From NCBI GenBank assembly GCA_036397635.1, contig DASWIP010000016.1, positions 1 to 44,296 on the forward strand: a stretch of 44,296 nucleotides of DNA. Direction: 5' to 3'. Shown piece by piece: positions 1-8,045 of the stretch. Source of the DNA: DASWIP01 sp036397635. Its GTDB lineage: Bacteria; Actinomycetota; AC-67. Below the pieces are notes generated by a model that was not told the origin of the DNA, did no database searches, and saw only the letters and a list, made by a program, of their open reading frames with translations. Position 1 is the stretch's first letter. Every line of letters starts with the position of its first letter. The position numbers and the translations under genes are program-made.

Positions 1-219
1 AATGGATCGAAGGTTGGTACAACCCGCACCGCAGACACTCGTCACTCGGCTATCTCAGCCCCGTCGAGTTCGAGAGGCGCAACGCTAACGATGCCGCGTA
101 ATATCTCACCCGTCATGTCCGGGAAACCGGGGGAAGCCCAGTTCGCTATTGGCTGCGTTGTGCTCCGTCTGTGGTCTCCGTTCCCCTTCAGTTCACGCGC
201 CAGTCCTTGGCCGCGAAGA

Positions 220-690
220 CTACAGTCGATCCCCGTACTCCTTGATAGCCACAGCAAGGGCAGAATCGAGCCACCGAGCAAACGAGTCGCGGATTTCTGC
301 GCTTTGCGTCTTGTATGTGAATACGAAAGGCTCTAGCGAGCAAAGGAAGAAGTCCTCCGCGACGCGTTCGCGATCTTCTGAGTCTTCGAAGGATTCAATC
401 CGTGAGAAGGCAGTCGCCTCCATGATTCCCGTCAACTCTCGACCGACGTGGTGAAAAGACACCACAAAGACGAGCCGCTCGCGGCCAACGCGTACGGTGG
501 ACTTGAGGAAGTAGTGATCTTCGGAGAAGTTCGCGAACTTACCCGCGTTACCAGCCGACGTGATGACTTCATGCTTGTACCAGTGGGCATTGTTACGATC
601 TGGACCGCCATCGTGTATGAAGATTGCGGGCTCGCCGACGTCCGTCAGAGGCTGCCGTCTGATTAGCCAACCGATGTCGTCGTCACCCAA
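220..690 (-). CDS. hypothetical protein, possibly 5'-truncated
   Basis: The reading frame of 156 codons has a protein-like composition, rich in Phe, Tyr, Trp and His, unlike the Arg/Ala/Pro-rich antisense frames of this genome. I do not recognise a family. No signal peptide or membrane segment is visible. The only start available is TTG at 690. The frame stays open upstream to a stop near position 751 without an ATG or GTG, so the true N-terminus may have been lost when the neighbouring transposase fragment arrived. Base composition is less GC-rich than the core genes, which fits acquired DNA. It lies left of the tRNA-derived repeat at 949, in a zone of debris. It could be a decayed member of an unknown family. 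Confidence 0.45.
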   Translation of the reverse strand: MGDDDIGWLIRRQPLTDVGEPAIFIHDGGPDRNNAHWYKHEVITSAGNAGKFANFSEDHYFLKSTVRVGRERLVFVVSFHHVGRELTGIMEATAFSRIESFEDSEDRERVAEDFFLCSLEPFVFTYKTQSAEIRDSFARWLDSALAVAIKEYGDRL

Positions 691-771
691 GGCTGGACGT
701 GCCGCCGAAGCCTTGCCGATCGACCGCGTAAGGAGACGTGCTGCGGATCGTTAGCGGCTGCGATTACACCG

Positions 772-996
772 GATTACACCGACGGCCGGTTTGAAGACGA
801 CGCCAAGGTCTTCAACGACAAGCTCAAGGAGTGGGAAGACTTCTACAACTACAATCGCCCTCACGGCGCTCTGGGCGGCCAGACGCCGTACGAGAGACTC
901 AAGCAGAAGACGACGGCCCCGGTAAGCGATGAGCGTCAGTCCTACATGGTCGGGAAGGGGGGATTTGAACCCCCGGCCTCCACGTCCCGAACGTGA
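772..996 (+). pseudogene. C-terminal fragment of an IS481/IS3-type transposase (DDE integrase core)
   Basis: Read in frame from 772, the product shows the C-terminal hallmark of rve-type transposases: a KLKEWEDFYNYNRPHGALGG stretch followed by QTPYERL, where the YNxxRPHxxLGxxTP pattern is diagnostic. The frame is open back to 667 but has no start and no catalytic D, D or E region, so only about the last 60 residues remain. The frame runs on through the tRNA-derived repeat and stops at 994-996, so the original C-terminus is also replaced or extended. A short direct duplication (nine bases, 762-770 and 772-780) marks the upstream edge. The assignment to IS481 rather than IS3 is uncertain. Confidence 0.75.
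949..995. repeat. attL-like copy of the tRNA-Pro 3' end (47 bp direct repeat)
   Basis: These 47 bases are identical, in the same orientation, to 8186-8232, which covers the T arm, variable loop and anticodon loop of the intact tRNA-Pro gene on the minus strand. The rest of a tRNA does not follow at 996: the D arm and 5' acceptor strand are missing, so this is not a second tRNA gene. Integrative elements that use the 3' half of a tRNA gene as attB leave exactly such a duplication at their far end. The interval between the copies is about 7.2 kb. Confidence 0.85.
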
Positions 997-997
997 T

Positions 998-1045
998 CGG
1001 TAGCAGTTCGTCTACCAGCACGTTCGCGTCGAGAAGTCCAACGAC
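998..1045 (-). pseudogene. possible N-terminal remnant of a PIN-domain (VapC-like) toxin
   Basis: On the minus strand, bases 1045 to 998 encode VVGLLDANVLVDELLP, which matches the first strand and first acidic residue of PIN-domain nucleases (pattern LLDxNVLV). The frame then runs directly into the tRNA-derived repeat and the resemblance ends. No standard start codon precedes it (GTC at the expected place). Only 16 residues support the call, so chance similarity is possible. If correct, the repeat boundary at 995 cut a toxin gene. Confidence 0.3.
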
Positions 1046-1180
1046 CTGTGTTTTCGTTCTTCCCGTTGTTGCTCGTTCATCTTACCAAGGAGCGTTCTTT
1101 CCTCCCAGGCGTGGGACAAAAATGGGACTCGTTTTCGAGGCCCGCTCCACGGTCTGATCAGTTCCGATCTGCCGCACTCG

Positions 1181-1628
1181 CTAGGTGAGTTCCTCCCCGC
1201 GCTCCCGGGAGCGACGACGTGCCGCGCGCAGGCCGGTCCAAGTCAGCAACGCGAGCGCGATCCAGATCAGAGCGAACCCGAGCGATCGCGAGACCGGTAT
1301 CTCCTCGTGGAACACGAGCACTCCCAACAAAAACTGCCCGACCGGTGCCAGATACTGCAGTTAGTCCCAGGGCTGTCAAAGGGACGCGGATCGCGGCGGC
1401 ACCGAAACACAGCAACGGCAACGCGCTGATCGCACCGCCACCGACCAATAGTGCCGTGTGCCAGCTCCCGTCGGCTTCGAACGAGCCGGCTCCTTGCGCG
1501 CTGAGCCACGACATAAAGACAACAGCCGGCAGCGACAAGACCGCCGACTCGACCGCCAGGCTCTCCAAGGCGTCGATGCCGGCCTGCTTCTTCAGCAGCC
1601 CGCGCGCCCTTCGGCCATGCGTGCCCAC
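1181..1628 (-). pseudogene. rarD: rarD-like EamA-family permease, truncated and frameshifted
   Basis: The C-terminal half of a RarD/EamA drug-metabolite transporter is present in two frames. The first frame (from about 1628) encodes GLLKKQAGIDALESLAVES and three hydrophobic segments up to VPLTALGL. The family's continuation, LQYLAPVGQFLLGVLVFHEE and a final membrane helix, is found one base out of frame from about 1360 to the TAG at 1181-1183. A single extra base around 1361 explains the shift. About 150 N-terminal residues expected in RarD are missing: similarity begins abruptly near 1605, just 15 bases after the end of the GGDEF-EAL gene. The gene is therefore dead by both truncation and frameshift. 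Confidence 0.8.
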
Positions 1629-1642
1629 TTAAGAAACCGTCG

Positions 1643-3178
1643 CTACGCGCTCTGCGGCCAAGAGGTGACCGGCATGACCAAAAGAAGCTCCAGTTTCTCC
1701 GGGGGTAACGGGCGGGAGAAGTAGTATCCCTGGCCCAGTTTGCAATTCATCGCACGCAAGTGAGCGAGATGTTCAGTCCTCTCGATGCCTTCTGCGAGGC
1801 TGGTCTTCCCAAGGGAATGGGTGAGTTCGACGATCAGAGATGCCAACGCGAACTCCTCTGTCTCGCTGGCGATTCCTGCGACGAATGACTTGTCGATCTT
1901 GACGATATCGACGGGAAGCTTGCGGAGGTAGCTCAAGGATGAGTACCCGGTTCCGAAATCGTCGACCGCGATCTGGAAGCCGGAGGTCTTCAGCGACGTC
2001 AAGACACCGATCATCCTTTCCGGGTCCTTCATCACGGCGCTCTCGGTGATTTCCAGGGTCACACGCTCTGGTCGGATTCCCGCCTTGCCCAAGTTGGAGG
2101 CGATCGCTTCGATTGATCCTTCTCGTTCCAATTGCACCGGCGAGAGATTGATCGCAACGTCTAACGCGGTTCCGAATCGTCGATCCCAGTCGAGCACTTG
2201 GCGGATCGCTTCGTTCAGCACCCAGGAGCCGATCGCATCGATGTCCCCCGTCGCCTCCGCGATGGGGATGAACCGGTCGGGCGATACCAACCCGAAGTCG
2301 GGATGCTCCCATCGCACGAGCGCCTCGACGCCAACCATTTCCCCGGTCGTCAGATCGATGACCGGCTGGTAGTGGAGCCGCATCTCGTTGTTCCTCACGG
2401 CGAGGCGGAGGTCCATCTCAAGCTGATGTTTGGAACGAGTAGCGGTCTCCAGGCTCGAGTCGAAGAGCGTCCATCCGTTGCCACCTCTTCGCTTGGACTC
2501 ATACATCGCGATGTCGGCTTGCTTGAGCAACTCCTCCTCCGACAGGCCACCGGCACCGATCGCGATGCCGACACTCGCCTGTGCGAGGATCTGCCTGCTG
2601 CCGACAGCGATCGGCCGCTCGAGGGCGCCAAGGAACCGATTGGCCAGCGCTGCGGCTTCGTCCGGGCCGGTGTGTTCGAACACGATGAAGAATTCGTCCC
2701 CGCCGAGCCGACCGACGACATCCTTCGCCCGGACCGCATTCTGCAGACGACGCGCGACTGCCACGAGAAGCTCGTCACCGACCGAGTGGCCATGCACGTC
2801 GTTGATGCTCTTGAAATTGTCCAGGTCGAGCAGCAAGCATCCGGGCCGCCGGTCTTCGATCGCGAGTGCTTGCTCGAGTCGGTCGCGGAGGAGCCTGCGG
2901 TTGGGCAGTTCGGTCAAGAAGTCGTGCGTCGCTTGATCTTCGAGAGCGGCTTTGAGCCGGGTCATCTCCGTCGCCATGCGACGCTGTTTCTCGAAGTCCA
3001 CCAGCGGCCCGGAAAGCCGGACCAGGATCACGAAGCCGACGGCGCCTCCAAGAGCGGTGAGCCCTATCGCGCTCGCGGTGTTTCCGCGGACGATGGCGAC
3101 GACTGCCACCGCGACCGTTACGGCGATAGCGGCCGCGGCGACCAAGCGCCAGGCGCGCGAGGAGATGTGTGGCGTCAC
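1643..3178 (-). CDS. membrane-anchored GGDEF-EAL c-di-GMP synthase/phosphodiesterase
   Basis: The 511-residue protein has two N-terminal membrane helices (about residues 11-30 and 35-57), then a GGDEF domain (about 80-240) and an EAL domain (about 250-500). The diguanylate cyclase signature is intact as GGDEF at 159-163. An inhibitory-site RxxD (RAKD, 150-153) lies five residues before it, as in feedback-regulated cyclases. The phosphodiesterase side keeps EAL (285-287), NLS, EITES, DDFGTGYSSL, KIDKSF, LAEGIE and GQGYYFSRP, so both halves look catalytically competent. The start is a GTG at 3178 whose last bases overlap the stop of the preceding response-regulator gene (GTGA), implying translational coupling. 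It probably turns the upstream kinase signal into a change in c-di-GMP. Which activity dominates cannot be read from the sequence. Confidence 0.9.
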   Translation of the reverse strand: MTPHISSRAWRLVAAAAIAVTVAVAVVAIVRGNTASAIGLTALGGAVGFVILVRLSGPLVDFEKQRRMATEMTRLKAALEDQATHDFLTELPNRRLLRDRLEQALAIEDRRPGCLLLDLDNFKSINDVHGHSVGDELLVAVARRLQNAVRAKDVVGRLGGDEFFIVFEHTGPDEAAALANRFLGALERPIAVGSRQILAQASVGIAIGAGGLSEEELLKQADIAMYESKRRGGNGWTLFDSSLETATRSKHQLEMDLRLAVRNNEMRLHYQPVIDLTTGEMVGVEALVRWEHPDFGLVSPDRFIPIAEATGDIDAIGSWVLNEAIRQVLDWDRRFGTALDVAINLSPVQLEREGSIEAIASNLGKAGIRPERVTLEITESAVMKDPERMIGVLTSLKTSGFQIAVDDFGTGYSSLSYLRKLPVDIVKIDKSFVAGIASETEEFALASLIVELTHSLGKTSLAEGIERTEHLAHLRAMNCKLGQGYYFSRPLPPEKLELLLVMPVTSWPQSA

Positions 3179-3612
3179 GATCGCTCCGGGGCCGGCTTTT
3201 GGTTCAACACCAACCAGTACATCCCGAGCGTTCTAATCACCTGTACGAGCGCGTCGAAGCCAACCGGTTTGACGAGGTAGGAGTTCGCGCCCAGCTCGTA
3301 GGCTTTGGTCATGTCTTCGGCTTCCCGCGACGAGGTGAGCATCACGACCGGCACGAATTTGAGGTGGCGCTGGTCCTTGACCCATTCGAGAACCTCGAGC
3401 CCGGAGCGCCGCGGTAGATGAAGATCCAGCAGCAGCAGAGACGGCACGCCGTCTGCGCCGGGCTGGAGAGCCTCTTCGGACAGATGCGCGATCGCTTCGG
3501 CGCCGTCCTTGCAGACCAGCACGGGATTGGCGATCTTCGCCGCAGAGAATGCTTCCAGGATGAGCTCGGCGTGTTGGGGATCGTCTTCTGCAACCAGGAT
3601 ATGTTTGTTCAC
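3175..3612 (-). CDS. single-domain response regulator (receiver only)
   Basis: The 145-residue protein is a lone receiver domain. It has the acidic pair D10/D11, the phosphoacceptor D63 in LLLLDLHLPRRSG, T93 in VVMLTSS and K115 in YLVKPV. There is no DNA-binding or enzymatic output domain. The length and the LHLPRRSG/YLVKPV style resemble Rcp1/CheY-like regulators that partner PAS-GAF kinases. Its GTG start at 3612 overlaps the kinase stop (GTGA), and its own stop overlaps the GTG of the GGDEF-EAL gene, so the three proteins are probably made in fixed ratio. Likely role: relay of phosphate from the kinase to modulate the c-di-GMP enzyme by protein contact. This is inferred from context. Confidence 0.9.
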   Translation of the reverse strand: MNKHILVAEDDPQHAELILEAFSAAKIANPVLVCKDGAEAIAHLSEEALQPGADGVPSLLLLDLHLPRRSGLEVLEWVKDQRHLKFVPVVMLTSSREAEDMTKAYELGANSYLVKPVGFDALVQVIRTLGMYWLVLNQKPAPERS

Positions 3613-5657
3613 ATCATCTCCTTATCGGTGGTCGAGTCCGGCAAGGTCAGGTGGAACGAAGCGCCCCCGCCTTCCCGGTCCTGCACCCAGGCTCGTCCAC
3701 CCTGAAGCTCTGCAAAGCGAGACACGAGGTACAGGCCAACACCCGAGCCACCCGGACGCTGCGACGTGTCGCTTCCTCGGCGGAACGGTTCAAAGATGCG
3801 GAGCCGGTCGTGCTCTGCCACCCCCGGCCCCGCGTCCTCGACGACGATCTCGGTACCGCCCGAGATTTTGCGAGCGTGTACCCAGATCTTGCTGTCGGGC
3901 GGGGTGTATCGCTCTGCATTCTTGACCAGGTTGTCGACGGATCGCTCGACCATGACTCGGTCGACCTGTTGGGTGATTTCGTCGAGGTTTAGCTCCACCC
4001 GCCTGCGGCTCGTGATGCCCTGCTCGTCCACGACGCGTCGAATCAGCGCAGCCACATCTTCGACAGAGCGCTGGGGTTCAAGAGCCCCTCGGAAGAGCCG
4101 GTCGAGGTTCAACAGGTCCGCCAGGAGCCCGTCGAGCGCGCGAGCGCTGCGAAGGATCTCTCCGATGAAGCGGGACGTGCGCTCTGCATCGATGCGATCG
4201 TCGGCGCGCGCTACCAGTTCGGCGTATCCCAGGATGGCTGCGATCCGGCCGCGGACGTCGTGTGACGCCGCCGTGAGGAACAGGTTCTTCATCTCATCGG
4301 CGGCCCGCAGCCGCTCGTTCGCACGAGCAAGCTCGAGTCGAAGCGCCTCTTCCCCGCGCAGGCGCCAAACGCGCAATGCGATCGCAACCTGGTTGCCGAC
4401 CTCCTCGGCGATCTGGAACTCCTCCTCTTCAAGGGAGCTCAAGCTTGATTTAGAGAAGGTCAGCATGGCGACCAGTTCGCCTTCGACGAGCAACGGAACC
4501 ATCGCGATCGTCCGGATGCCTGTAGCTCGTCGCTGCGCCAACGCGGGAGAGTCGGAGTGTTCATCGAGGTCCAACACGACCCGCTCTCCGCGTCGCAGCG
4601 GGCCGATGAATTTCTCGAAAGGGGTCTCTCTCAACGGGACGATGACACCGAGATCCGGGCCACCGGTCGAAGACGACGCTGCAAAGACTTGAGATTCTCC
4701 GCGCTCGAAATCGAAAATCACCAAACGGCACTGCTCGACGGCGATCAGGTTGCGGAGCCGGTCGAGAGTCTTTGCAGCCAACTCTTCGAGCGATCCTGCG
4801 GCCAAGATGCCCTTGTCGATGTCCCGCAATAGCTCGAGACGTCGATAGGACAAGGCGAGGCGACGTTCGGCTTCGATCGCACGCCGCGCTTCGGCAGCCT
4901 GCATGCGATCGGAGATGTCCGTCGACGTCACTACTGCGCCGACGACTTCTCCGTCGACGACGAAAGGTGTCGCGCGATACTCAGCCGGGAAGCTCGTCCC
5001 GTCTTTGCGCCACAGAATCTCGATGTCGACGTGAACCGATTCTCCGTTGAGTGCGACGGCAGCCACCGGACATTCAGCAGAAGGATAGGGCGAGCCATCC
5101 GGTCTCGTGTGGTGGACGACGTCGTGCATGACCCGACCGATGAGCTCATCGGTTTCCCATCCCAGCAGTTCTGTCGTCGCTCGGTTGACGAACAGCGTCT
5201 TGCCTTCGCGGTCGACACCCCACATCGCCTCCGCGGCCGAATCCAACAGTGCGCGATACTCAGCTGTTATCCGCTCGAGGCGGTGCGCCACGTCTTTGTG
5301 CTCAGTCACGTCGCGCGCGACCGCGAAGATCTGCTGGTCGTCAGTGGAACCATTCGCCGTCCAGACCAGCCAGCGATATGACCCGTCGCGACACCGGTAC
5401 CGGTTCTCGAACGAGATGGTGAGCGCGCCTCCGCCTAATCGCTGGGCTTCGGCGATCGTGGCTTGTTGATCGTCCGGGTGGACGAACTCGATGAACGGTC
5501 TGCCCGTCAACTCTTCAGATGTCCATCCAAGGATCCGCTCCCAAGATGGATTGACTTCCTTGAAATAGCCGTCGAAGCCGGCGATGCAGAGCAGATCGAG
5601 CGACATCGCAAAGAAACGGTCGTAATCGTTGGTAACGGCGCTCGATTTGTCTGCCAT
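3609..5657 (-). CDS. PAS-PAS-GAF hybrid sensor histidine kinase
   Basis: From the ATG at 5657 the protein has 682 residues. Domains in order: PAS 1 (about 11-125), PAS 2 with PAC (about 132-252), a coiled linker, GAF (about 285-430), HisKA with phosphoacceptor H466 in AASHDVRG, and a HATPase_c domain with N-box NLVKNAERY (576-584), DAGPG (608-612) and GGSGVGLYLV (636-645). No membrane segment is seen, so sensing is probably cytoplasmic. The frame is open further upstream, but this ATG is preceded by a GGAGGGGG ribosome-binding site, and the sequence before it looks non-coding. It heads the three-gene operon with the receiver and the GGDEF-EAL protein. The ligand is unknown; no heme or chromophore-binding residue is evident. 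Confidence 0.88.
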   Translation of the reverse strand: MADKSSAVTNDYDRFFAMSLDLLCIAGFDGYFKEVNPSWERILGWTSEELTGRPFIEFVHPDDQQATIAEAQRLGGGALTISFENRYRCRDGSYRWLVWTANGSTDDQQIFAVARDVTEHKDVAHRLERITAEYRALLDSAAEAMWGVDREGKTLFVNRATTELLGWETDELIGRVMHDVVHHTRPDGSPYPSAECPVAAVALNGESVHVDIEILWRKDGTSFPAEYRATPFVVDGEVVGAVVTSTDISDRMQAAEARRAIEAERRLALSYRRLELLRDIDKGILAAGSLEELAAKTLDRLRNLIAVEQCRLVIFDFERGESQVFAASSSTGGPDLGVIVPLRETPFEKFIGPLRRGERVVLDLDEHSDSPALAQRRATGIRTIAMVPLLVEGELVAMLTFSKSSLSSLEEEEFQIAEEVGNQVAIALRVWRLRGEEALRLELARANERLRAADEMKNLFLTAASHDVRGRIAAILGYAELVARADDRIDAERTSRFIGEILRSARALDGLLADLLNLDRLFRGALEPQRSVEDVAALIRRVVDEQGITSRRRVELNLDEITQQVDRVMVERSVDNLVKNAERYTPPDSKIWVHARKISGGTEIVVEDAGPGVAEHDRLRIFEPFRRGSDTSQRPGGSGVGLYLVSRFAELQGGRAWVQDREGGGASFHLTLPDSTTDKEMM

Positions 5658-5884
5658 GGCCGAACCCCCTCCACCCAAGGTGTATCGGCAGGTGAGGAGA
5701 GGGAGTTGATTTGGAGGATTTTGGTTGCTTTGCACGATCCGTCTTCGCGGGACCGCGGGGGGCGTCACTCTCAAAGGTGAAGACGGTCACCACCCAGGGG
5801 GAACGCGTCCGCGATAGGCGACTGGACCGGTGAACGCTCGCCTCGGTCGCGGGAAGTCCAAATTATCCCTTTCGGGACCTCACA

Positions 5885-5900
5885 TTAGGGTATACACTAA
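5885..5900. promoter_or_regulatory. palindromic operator of the toxin-antitoxin operon
   Basis: The 16-base site TTAGGGTATACACTAA is palindromic in 14 of 16 positions (TTAG, GTATAC centre, CTAA). It lies 38 bases before the antitoxin ATG and contains a plausible -10 element (TACACT, 5893-5898). Autoregulation by the antitoxin binding a palindrome over its own promoter is the usual arrangement in Xre/RES systems. This is an inference from position and symmetry. Confidence 0.5.
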
Positions 5901-5937
5901 GCCTGTCGATAGGAAGGCAACGGCGAAGGGAGCCAGC

Positions 5938-6336
5938 ATGTCACAGGTCGCTATCGACTTCGTGAGGGTGTGGGAGGAAGCCCACAAAGCCTCGGTGACA
6001 GACGATACGCGAGCCAAGGCGGCCTACCTACTCAGCACGGTCGGACCCCGCATCGCTACAGCGGCCTTAGGGCTCTCCGATGCCCGGCAACTGAAGCGTT
6101 GGGCAGGCGAGGGCATCGATCCCCGCGAGCACGACGTCGCCGCTCGACTGGATGCGCTGTACTGGGTCGTCCGCGCGGTGGTCGGCTGCTACTCAGCGTC
6201 AGTCGCGGCCCGCTTCCTCCGCTCGGCAAACCCGCAACTGGACGACGAAGCACCCCTGACCGTCTTGCGTTCGGCATCCGATCCCGAAGCCATCCGTCGA
6301 GTGCTCGTCGCTACGCGCGCGTTCCTCGAAGGTTGA
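5938..6336 (+). CDS. Xre/MbcA/ParS-type antitoxin (DUF2384-like)
   Basis: The 132-residue protein begins at the ATG at 5938, preceded by GAAGGGAG; an in-frame start at 5830 is possible, but that segment looks non-coding. The N-terminal half, with LGLSDARQLKRWAGEGIDP, resembles a helix-turn-helix of the Xre-like antitoxins. The C-terminal half, ending ASDPEAIRRVLVATRAFLEG, resembles the toxin-binding domain of MbcA/ParS proteins, in which the tail plugs the toxin's NAD site. The gene for a RES-domain protein starts four bases after its stop, which supports the pairing more strongly than the sequence alone. It probably neutralises the toxin and represses the operon. Confidence 0.7.
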   Translation: MSQVAIDFVRVWEEAHKASVTDDTRAKAAYLLSTVGPRIATAALGLSDARQLKRWAGEGIDPREHDVAARLDALYWVVRAVVGCYSASVAARFLRSANPQLDDEAPLTVLRSASDPEAIRRVLVATRAFLEG

Positions 6337-6340
6337 AGCC

Positions 6341-7063
6341 TTGATCCCCGGCGAAGTCCTGGCGTCGTCGCACGCTTTGTATCCGGATGCCGGCACCCTT
6401 CGTGTCCACCCCGCGCCCGAGGCACTTGCTCCTGCGGAGCCCGACCGTCCGGGGCGAAGTCGCTTCGACGATCCGGAAGGTCTCGTCGCGGTGCGCTACA
6501 CGGCTACACGGTTGATCGCGTGTCTGCTCGAAACGATGAGCCGCTTCCGGCGCCAAGCCGAAGCCGAAGCCATCCTCGCCGACATCGAAGGGCTCGAAGA
6601 AGACGACCTCGAGTGGCCCGCAGACGATGCTCAGGCACTCACCGAGTGGCTCGACATACAGCGCGTGGGAACGGTTCGGGTTCTCGCGACAGGTGTCTTC
6701 CTCGACGTCGAGGCGCCAGCTCTTCTCGTTCAGCTCGACAAACATCCTCGGGTCCGCGACGCGGTGGCAGCGCTCGATGCTGCGGCTCATTTGGATGTGG
6801 CGCTGATGCGGCTCGGAGGTATCGAGCTCGGCAGACCGATCAGCCAGGCCGTTGGAGTTGCGGTCCGAGAGTGGATCCCCGATGCGCTCGGTGTCGGGTA
6901 CCACTCGCGATTCGCGACCGACGAGCCGTGCTGGGCGGTTTGGGAAACGACTGCAGTTGCCGTCGAAAGCGTGCATCTGAACCCAAGCGACCCTCAACAC
7001 CGGGCAGCGGTTCAAAGTGCGGCGGCAACATTCGAACTCACGTTGCCGGCACAGTGGCAGTGA
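6341..7063 (+). CDS. RES-domain toxin (predicted NAD-consuming)
   Basis: From a TTG start at 6341 (four bases after the antitoxin stop, with GAAGG upstream) the protein has 240 residues. The family's three namesake residues are placed as expected: R41 in SRFDDPEG, E64 in ACLLETMSRFR and S189 in VGYHSRFATDEPCWAVWE. The YTAT segment (53-56) and the near-terminal aromatic WAVWE also fit. Characterised RES toxins such as MbcT and Res degrade NAD+ and arrest growth; that activity is inferred here. The gene is complete, with no frameshift, so the pair could stabilise the island at the tRNA-Pro site. Confidence 0.8.
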   Translation: MIPGEVLASSHALYPDAGTLRVHPAPEALAPAEPDRPGRSRFDDPEGLVAVRYTATRLIACLLETMSRFRRQAEAEAILADIEGLEEDDLEWPADDAQALTEWLDIQRVGTVRVLATGVFLDVEAPALLVQLDKHPRVRDAVAALDAAAHLDVALMRLGGIELGRPISQAVGVAVREWIPDALGVGYHSRFATDEPCWAVWETTAVAVESVHLNPSDPQHRAAVQSAAATFELTLPAQWQ

Positions 7064-7179
7064 CGTGTGCTCGAATTTGGCGAGGGGCTTGCATATTGAC
7101 GAACGGAGCCTCAGGCCCGGGAACCTTCTGAGCCGAGGACGCTAGTCTCTGTTAGCCATCATCCGACAAGGACTCGATC

Positions 7180-8040
7180 GTGGCGCGAGCCCGGAAGCTC
7201 CACCCTTTCGTAACGCCGACCCTCAAGGCGGCTGAATCGCGGCCTGCCGATGCTTCCGGGCGCATCCGTGTCGCTCCCACCGCCGGCCTGATACCGACGT
7301 CTGTTTCTCGTCGCCAACTTCGTCGCTCGATGGTCCTCGTCCACACGCTGTTCCGCCTCGCAGAGACACGCGGCTATGAGATAGTCGCCGCAGAGGATTC
7401 ATGGGGTGTGTTCCGCGGCGTAGCGATCGCCATCCGCGGTCATCGATATGCGGTCAAGATCTCAGAGCTCACGTCGTCCATCCCGACGAGCGAGACCGAA
7501 CGTGAACGATGGCGCAAGGACCATCCCTGGCGCACAGACGAGGATCCCCCGCCGCGCAAGTCCGTCGCGAACGGCAGGCTCAAGCTGACCTTCCCAACCT
7601 TCATTGAGGGTGACAGGAGCAGCTGGTCCGAAGGTCCTCGCGGAAGTCTCGAATCAAAGTTCATCCGCGTCCTGGATGAGCTCGAAGCGCGCGCAGCGCG
7701 TGATGACGTCCGCGACCTCGAGCGCGCACGACAGGAGCGAGAACGCCAGCGACTTGTTCGAGAACGCGAGGAGCATGAACGTCTGGAGCGGATCGAGGAG
7801 GGCAACCGCAAGCGCTTGTCGGCGGAGGTTCAGGCCTGGCGACGCGCAGAAGAGATCCGCGACTACATCGCTGCGTTGCGCAAGCGTGCGATCTCTCTAT
7901 CTGAGATCGAGCGCGCGCGGATCGAGGGCTGGTGCGATTGGGCCGAGCAACTCGCCTCCGATGTCGACCCGCTGCAAAACATCGAAGCCATTCCTGGGCT
8001 GAACGGCGGGGACGAGAACCCACCGAAGAGAGACCCATAA
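7180..8040 (+). CDS. hypothetical protein with long charged coiled coil
   Basis: The 286-residue protein starts at GTG 7180 with an ACAAGGA ribosome-binding site. Residues about 40-150 form a globular part of unknown family, with a segment resembling a small DNA- or nucleotide-binding fold (YEIVAAEDSWGVFRGVAIAI, RYAVKISE). Residues about 165-235 are almost continuously Arg/Glu and predict a coiled coil. The C-terminus contains EGWCDWAEQLASDVDPL, a motif I have seen in uncharacterised proteins of actinobacterial islands. No catalytic motif is visible. It is the last gene before the tRNA-Pro junction and is transcribed toward it. Confidence 0.65.
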   Translation: MARARKLHPFVTPTLKAAESRPADASGRIRVAPTAGLIPTSVSRRQLRRSMVLVHTLFRLAETRGYEIVAAEDSWGVFRGVAIAIRGHRYAVKISELTSSIPTSETERERWRKDHPWRTDEDPPPRKSVANGRLKLTFPTFIEGDRSSWSEGPRGSLESKFIRVLDELEARAARDDVRDLERARQERERQRLVREREEHERLERIEEGNRKRLSAEVQAWRRAEEIRDYIAALRKRAISLSEIERARIEGWCDWAEQLASDVDPLQNIEAIPGLNGGDENPPKRDP

Positions 8041-8045
8041 GCGTC

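Noticed and set aside
297..310. GACGCAAAGC on the minus strand, resembling the GEMM riboswitch core
   Set aside because: It lies inside the 220-690 reading frame, encodes KTQS there, and lacks the rest of the aptamer.
996..1022. Second complete tRNA-Pro at the left repeat
   Set aside because: After base 995 the D arm and 5' acceptor strand do not match, so only the 3' part is present.
2198..3280. 360-codon plus-strand frame opposite the GGDEF-EAL gene
   Set aside because: The minus-strand product has complete catalytic motifs; the plus-strand product has none.
5830..5937. N-terminal extension of the antitoxin from 5830
   Set aside because: It would translate across the palindromic operator and promoter; the ATG at 5938 has a good ribosome-binding site.
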